A DNA stretch of 64,000 bases, from NCBI GenBank assembly GCA_022828425.1, contig CP094685.1, positions 3,628,321 through 3,692,320 on the forward strand, read 5' to 3'. The position numbers were made by a program, and so were the translations under genes. This DNA is from Candidatus Thiothrix sulfatifontis (GTDB lineage: Bacteria; Pseudomonadota; Gammaproteobacteria; Thiotrichales; Thiotrichaceae). The first letter of the stretch is position 1. The number at the start of each line of letters is the position of its first letter. Shown piece by piece: positions 56,358 through 64,000 of this stretch. Under the pieces are notes generated by a model, which made no database searches, was not told the DNA's origin, and was given only the letters and a program-made list of their open reading frames with translations.

Positions 56358-57425
56358 ATGATTATTAACCGTTACCTGTTCAAAGAAATTGCACTCAGCT
56401 TTGCTGCCACGTTGTTGGTGTTGACGCTGATCATTGTGGGTAACACGTTTGTGCGGCTGTTAGCCGATGCCAGCAGTGGCAACCTGCCTGCGGATTTAGT
56501 GGGTAATTTGTTGTGGCTCGGCGCGTTGAAACAACTGATTCGCTTGATTCCAGTCGCGCTGCTGATCGGGATGATGCTGGCATTTAGCCGCTTGTACCGC
56601 GATTCAGAAATGGCAGCATTGCGGGCGGCGGGGTTTGCACCCCGGCATTTTTATCAAGCGATTTTCAGTTTCGTATTACCCTTAACGCTGGTGTTAGCCG
56701 TATTGGTGATCGTGGTGTCGCCTTGGTTGGAAAGCAATAATGCGGAGTTACGGCGTGAAATTAACGAGCGTCCAGAAGCAGCAGGCATTCCACCCGGTGA
56801 ATTTGTCAGCTCCGGCACGGCTGAACGCAATTATACCGCACTCGCCGAAAGCATTGATCCCAGCCGCACGGTCATGGAACGCTTTTTCATCCGCGCTCAA
56901 GACGGTGCTAAAGAGGTGCTAATTTGGGCTAAATCGGCGGTGTTATTCATTGATTCCGGCAGTGGTGAGCGGGTATTACAAATCAGCGACGGCTACCGTT
57001 ACGAATCGGATCCAGAACAAGGCGGCATGACGATTATCCGTTTCGGCGAACACAGCATCCGCATACCCCTACGCAATTACAACGCCAGTAACAGCTTGGC
57101 AGCCGTTCCTATCCTGCAATTGTGGCAGCAAACGGATAATGCCTCGCAAGCAGAACTGCAATGGCGGGCGGCGGTGATCATTTCAGCACCGTTATTGGCT
57201 TTATTAGCCTTTCCATTGAGTTATACCGCACCTCGGCAAGGACGTTACGGCAAAATTGCCGTGGCTATTCTTATCTACGCGCTCTATGCCAGTTTATTAG
57301 CGACGGTGCGCGGCATGATGGAACGCGGGGATTTCCCCCTACTGCCCGGTCTGTGGTGGATACACTTGTTAGTGCTGGGATTAGCCTTCTGGCTGTTGCA
57401 CAAATATTACGGAAAACCTGCATGA
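56358..57425 (+). CDS. lptF: LptF, LPS export permease subunit
   Basis: LptF and LptG form the inner-membrane channel of the LptB2FG LPS extractor. The 355 residues have three N-terminal helices ('MIINRYLFKEIALSFAATLLVLTLIIVGN', 'LIRLIPVALLIGMMLAFSRLYRDSEMAALRAAG'), a periplasmic jellyroll domain (about 135-265) and three C-terminal helices. 'DSEMAALRAAGF' is the coupling-helix region. Its stop overlaps the lptG start by four bases. Joining to the glycosyltransferase arm links LPS export with lipid modification. Confidence 0.94.
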   Translation: MIINRYLFKEIALSFAATLLVLTLIIVGNTFVRLLADASSGNLPADLVGNLLWLGALKQLIRLIPVALLIGMMLAFSRLYRDSEMAALRAAGFAPRHFYQAIFSFVLPLTLVLAVLVIVVSPWLESNNAELRREINERPEAAGIPPGEFVSSGTAERNYTALAESIDPSRTVMERFFIRAQDGAKEVLIWAKSAVLFIDSGSGERVLQISDGYRYESDPEQGGMTIIRFGEHSIRIPLRNYNASNSLAAVPILQLWQQTDNASQAELQWRAAVIISAPLLALLAFPLSYTAPRQGRYGKIAVAILIYALYASLLATVRGMMERGDFPLLPGLWWIHLLVLGLAFWLLHKYYGKPA

Positions 57426-58489
57426 ATCTTTTAGAACGCTACCTGTGGAAAAGCGTCCTCTCCAGCATTTTACTGACCTGGTTATCACTGACCCTGCTCG
57501 ATAGGTTTTTTGCGTTTCTCGGCGAACTCGGGGATATCAGCCCTGATACGCAATACGGCAATGTGCAAGCACTCTATTACATCTTGATGGGAACACCCAA
57601 ACTTCTCTACGATTACTTCCCGACAGCTACGTTGATTGGCAGCCTACTGGGGTTGGGCAATCTTGCCGCGAACAGTGAGCTGACGGCAATGCGGGCAGCC
57701 GGTATTTCCATACACCAAATTGTGGGGATGACACTAAAACTGGGGCTGGTACTGGTGGTCATGGTGTTTGTATTAGGCGAATGGGTCGCGCCCCGCACTG
57801 AACTGGCAGCCAGCAGTTTTAAGTTACGAATGCAGCAAAAACAGTTGGCGATCGGGAATCAAGGAATCTGGATCAAAGACGGCGACCGCATTATCAATAT
57901 CGCTAAATTGTGGTCAGAAAAGAAAATGGAAGGGCTGTCTATCTACACAGTCAACCCAGAAGCCGGGCGTATTGACACCATCACGCACGCTGCTCGCGCT
58001 GAACGTGATGCCACAGGTTGGATTTTATACGAACTGACCCGTAAAGTGATTCAAATCGATGGCGTTCGCCAAGAAACGTTGGCTCAAGTCCATGAAGACA
58101 AACTCATCCCAGAACAAGTACTGAGCATTGCAGCCGTAAAACCCAATCAGTTGGCTGCCAGTGAGTTGGCAGATTTCATTAAGCATCAGCGTGAAAACGA
58201 GTTAAGTAGCAAACGCTTCGAGCAAGCATTCTGGCAGCATTTCACCACACCCTTGTCAACGCTGGTTATGCTGATCATTGCTGCGCCTTTCGTCTTTAGC
58301 TTTCAGCGCAATGCGGGAGCAGGGCAACGAATATTTATCGGTATTCTGATTGGGATCGTATTCTTCTTGTTCAACCGTATGTTTGGAAGCGTCGGTATTG
58401 TTTACGGTATTCCCCCTTTGCTTTCAGCCACTTTACCCTTATTAGTGTTTCTAGTGGGTGGGGTGTGGATGCTACGTCGTTTGCGTTAA
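57422..58489 (+). CDS. lptG: LptG, LPS export permease subunit
   Basis: The ATG at 57422 overlaps lptF; an upstream in-frame start inside lptF is rejected. The 355 residues begin 'MNLLERYLWKSVLSSILLTWLSLT'. They show 'LLYDYFPTATLIGSLLGLGNLAANSELTAMRAAGIS' (coupling helix), a jellyroll domain with 'QKQLAIGNQGIWIKDGDRIINI', and 'TPLSTLVMLIIAAPFVFSFQRN'. It is full length, and its family order matches lptF-lptG elsewhere. Confidence 0.95.
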   Translation: MNLLERYLWKSVLSSILLTWLSLTLLDRFFAFLGELGDISPDTQYGNVQALYYILMGTPKLLYDYFPTATLIGSLLGLGNLAANSELTAMRAAGISIHQIVGMTLKLGLVLVVMVFVLGEWVAPRTELAASSFKLRMQQKQLAIGNQGIWIKDGDRIINIAKLWSEKKMEGLSIYTVNPEAGRIDTITHAARAERDATGWILYELTRKVIQIDGVRQETLAQVHEDKLIPEQVLSIAAVKPNQLAASELADFIKHQRENELSSKRFEQAFWQHFTTPLSTLVMLIIAAPFVFSFQRNAGAGQRIFIGILIGIVFFLFNRMFGSVGIVYGIPPLLSATLPLLVFLVGGVWMLRRLR

Positions 58490-58632
58490 AGTCGGAGCAT
58501 AGTTAAAGTCTGGGCATAAAAAAAGCCCCGCAACGGAAACCTCTAAATGAATCAGGACAAGTTGTCAAGACATTTAATCTTCAGTTTTTATTTGCTCGAA
58601 ACACTAAAGTAAACCTAATACTGCGAGGAAAT
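58490..58632. other. Intergenic stretch after lptG
   Basis: No gene is seen. AAAAAAAGCCCCGC at about 58518-58531 looks like half of a terminator stem, but its partner is missing. The rest is AT-rich without recognisable sites. Confidence 0.5.
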
Positions 58633-58669
58633 AAAAGCCCTGTGATCAGCGAACTAATACAGGGCTTTT
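58633..58669 (-). terminator. Terminator of the rRNA operon
   Basis: On the minus strand AAAAGCCCTGT (11 bases) pairs with ACAGGGCTTTT around a 15-base loop and ends in a T-rich run, eight bases after the 5S 3' end. Confidence 0.88.
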
Positions 58670-58677
58670 AGGAATGA

Positions 58678-58796
58678 TGCTTGGCGTTGACCTACTCTCA
58701 CATGGGGAGACCCCACACTACCATCGGCGATGCTGCGTTTCACTTCTGAGTTCGGGATGGGATCAGGTGGTTCCACAGCTCTATGGACACCAAGCA
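58678..58796 (-). rRNA. rrf: 5S ribosomal RNA
   Basis: Reverse-strand sequence shows the conserved 5S core, including 'CCGAACTCAGAAGTGAAACG' and 'GATGGTAGTGTGGGGTCTCC', with a terminal stem between GCTTGG and CCAAGC. Length is about 119 bases; ends are estimated within 1-3 bases. Confidence 0.95.
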
Positions 58797-58942
58797 AACT
58801 GGCAAGGTTGGGAAGGTTTGTTGGTCAGTGAGAACGGATATGCTCTCTTCTGCCGTAGTCTTCTCGACCTAATCTGGAAAAATATCAAGTGATACGTAAT
58901 ACTGAGGTCTGACAGTTGCCTGTCTTCGATGTATACATCTCT

Positions 58943-58962
58943 AGTAGACCGTTTTGGGTTAT

Positions 58963-58971
<9 letters not shown>
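58943..58971 (-). other. 23S processing stem, 3' arm
   Basis: The 29-base stretch 58943-58971 is complementary to 61786-61814 with two mismatches, bringing together the two ends of 23S rRNA. This is the expected RNase III processing stem. Confidence 0.85.
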
Positions 58972-61785
<2,814 letters not shown>

Positions 61786-61793
<8 letters not shown>

Positions 61794-61814
61794 TATAACC
61801 CGAAACAGTCTACT
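61786..61814 (-). other. 23S processing stem, 5' arm
   Basis: Partner of 58943-58971; together they bracket the 23S rRNA and define its pre-rRNA stem. Confidence 0.85.
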
Positions 61815-61923
61815 ACCTTTTGTGCGGTAAACTTGGGTTACAGAGTGTCTATAATCTCGTAACGATCAATCTTGAGATATATAATCTTCTCAGTTATACA
61901 TTTCGCCTTGATATTTTTCCATT

Positions 61924-61937
61924 TTGTTAAAGAACGA
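61924..61937 (-). promoter_or_regulatory. boxA antitermination site in the 16S-23S spacer
   Basis: Minus-strand TCGTTCTTTAACAA matches the boxA consensus TGCTCTTTAACA, in the usual place upstream of 23S. It is the likely Nus-factor binding site. Confidence 0.75.
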
Positions 61938-61971
61938 CCTATCTACTTAGGTTGAACTGACAAAAGCCAGT

Positions 61972-61998
61972 GCAGAGCAGCCCTTCGGGCTGCTCTGC
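61972..61998. repeat. Strong hairpin in the rRNA spacer
   Basis: GCAGAGCAGCCC-TTC-GGGCTGCTCTGC is a perfect 12-base inverted repeat between boxA and tRNA-Ala. No T-run follows, so it is not an obvious terminator. It may be a spacer processing structure. Confidence 0.7.
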
Positions 61999-62093
61999 GG
62001 TGACTTCTGAAGTTACCGTGGTGTGTACATTTATTGCAATGCCTTTTTGGTGTGTTAGTAAGCTGTATCGCTACAGTTACCTTGACCAGAAAG

Positions 62094-62169
62094 TGGTGGA
62101 GCCAGACGGGATCGAACCGACGACCTCCTGCGTGCAAGGCAGGCGCTCTCCCAGCTGAGCTATGGCCCC
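62094..62169 (-). tRNA. tRNA-Ala (TGC)
   Basis: The 76-base tRNA on the minus strand reads GGGGCCATAGCTCAGCTGGG..., anticodon loop CTTGCACG (anticodon TGC), T-loop GGTTCGATCC and an encoded CCA end. It sits in the 16S-23S spacer with tRNA-Ile, the common arrangement. Confidence 0.97.
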
Positions 62170-62192
62170 ATGAACCTTTTGCGATGCAAGAG

Positions 62193-62269
<77 letters not shown>

Positions 62270-62356
62270 GTGTTCGGTACTAGAGCACTTGCAATAAATG
62301 CGGTCTGCCAGACTACTTGTGTGGGAACTTGTGATCATGTGAGCGACGTTTCTCGT

Positions 62357-63844
<1,488 letters not shown>

Positions 63845-64000
63845 AATCTTTATCGTTTGAAATTGAAGAGCAAATCCATCGAAATTACGTATAAAATATA
63901 TTAACGTGAACTCAATGGTTGCTTGCTTCTTATGCCTCTCGACACAATCACAAGCCCCCACACAAGTTTTCTGGCTTCTTTTGTTAATCTGCACACTGCT
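63845..64000 (-). promoter_or_regulatory. rRNA leader with boxA; promoter probably at or beyond the edge
   Basis: The minus-strand TGCTCTTCAATT at 63861-63872 is boxA-like, placed as usual before 16S. Further upstream TTGAGT and TATACG boxes 16 bases apart are a weak promoter candidate. No gene is seen in this stretch. Confidence 0.5.

Noticed and set aside
57161..57421. Longer start for lptG inside lptF
   Set aside because: It would add 87 residues unlike LptG; the ATG at 57422 gives the conserved beginning and the usual 4-base overlap.
58518..58545. Terminator after lptG
   Set aside because: Only one arm of a GC-rich stem is visible; no complementary arm follows.

Overview
This window is a chromosomal segment of a gammaproteobacterium. 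It is probably a sulfur-oxidising member of the Thiotrichales close to Thiothrix. The evidence is a flavocytochrome c sulfide dehydrogenase-type flavoprotein, a CbbQ/CbbO pair, a gammaproteobacterial rRNA operon (16S-Ile-Ala-23S-5S), LptFG, OpgGH, UbiE/J/B and RpoN-type pilin control. The genus is inferred, not proven.

Layout. 0-6.3 kb is an accessory strip: a Uma2 nuclease, a BrnT/BrnA toxin-antitoxin pair with a frameshifted antitoxin, a frameshifted major pilin behind a sigma-54 promoter, a second pilin, a TumE/TumA-like pair flanked by a duplicated gene end, an AlbA_2/Schlafen-type protein and a deleted AAA-ATPase/nuclease gene. 6.3-10.3 kb holds pilB-pilC-pilD. 10.7-16.8 kb holds ubiE and the osmoregulated periplasmic glucan genes opgC, opgG and opgH, with an unrecognised small gene between opgG and opgH. 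16.8-19.9 kb is a CbbQ/CbbO-type AAA+/VWA pair; the VWA gene carries in-frame palindromic insertions. 20.0-23.6 kb is a compact four-gene module: coiled-coil protein, membrane OmpA-domain protein, Rab/Ras-like small GTPase and HD-GYP phosphodiesterase. 23.6-30.8 kb carries msrPQ, ubiJ, a cytochrome b561, a cold-shock protein, an RRM protein, a DUF2058 protein, a DUF4143 ATPase and ubiB. 30.9-42.7 kb has two large OmpA-domain envelope proteins, rsmA, recQ, a HipH-like kinase, crcB, a second Uma2 gene, hemW and a CPXCG protein.

The most unusual locus is 42.7-49.8 kb. It is a three-gene operon on the minus strand. The first gene encodes a 1502-residue secreted protein with four CBM2 cellulose/chitin-type binding modules, two FN3 domains, a diheme cytochrome that closely resembles the FccA subunit of flavocytochrome c, a Gly/Asp repeat linker, a third cytochrome c domain and a full set of DUF1587/1595/1592/1588/1585 domains with a fourth heme motif. 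The second encodes a Tat-exported DUF1552 protein and the third a Tat-exported FccB-like flavoprotein. No separate fccA is visible, so the fused cytochrome may be the flavoprotein's partner. This looks like a polysaccharide-tethered extracytoplasmic redox machine of unknown substrate.

49.9-58.5 kb is a lipid/LPS-modification region. Two divergent arms, each with an ArnT-like GT39 enzyme and a PAP2 phosphatase, are arranged as near mirror images; one continues into lptF-lptG. 58.6-64 kb is a complete rRNA operon on the minus strand.
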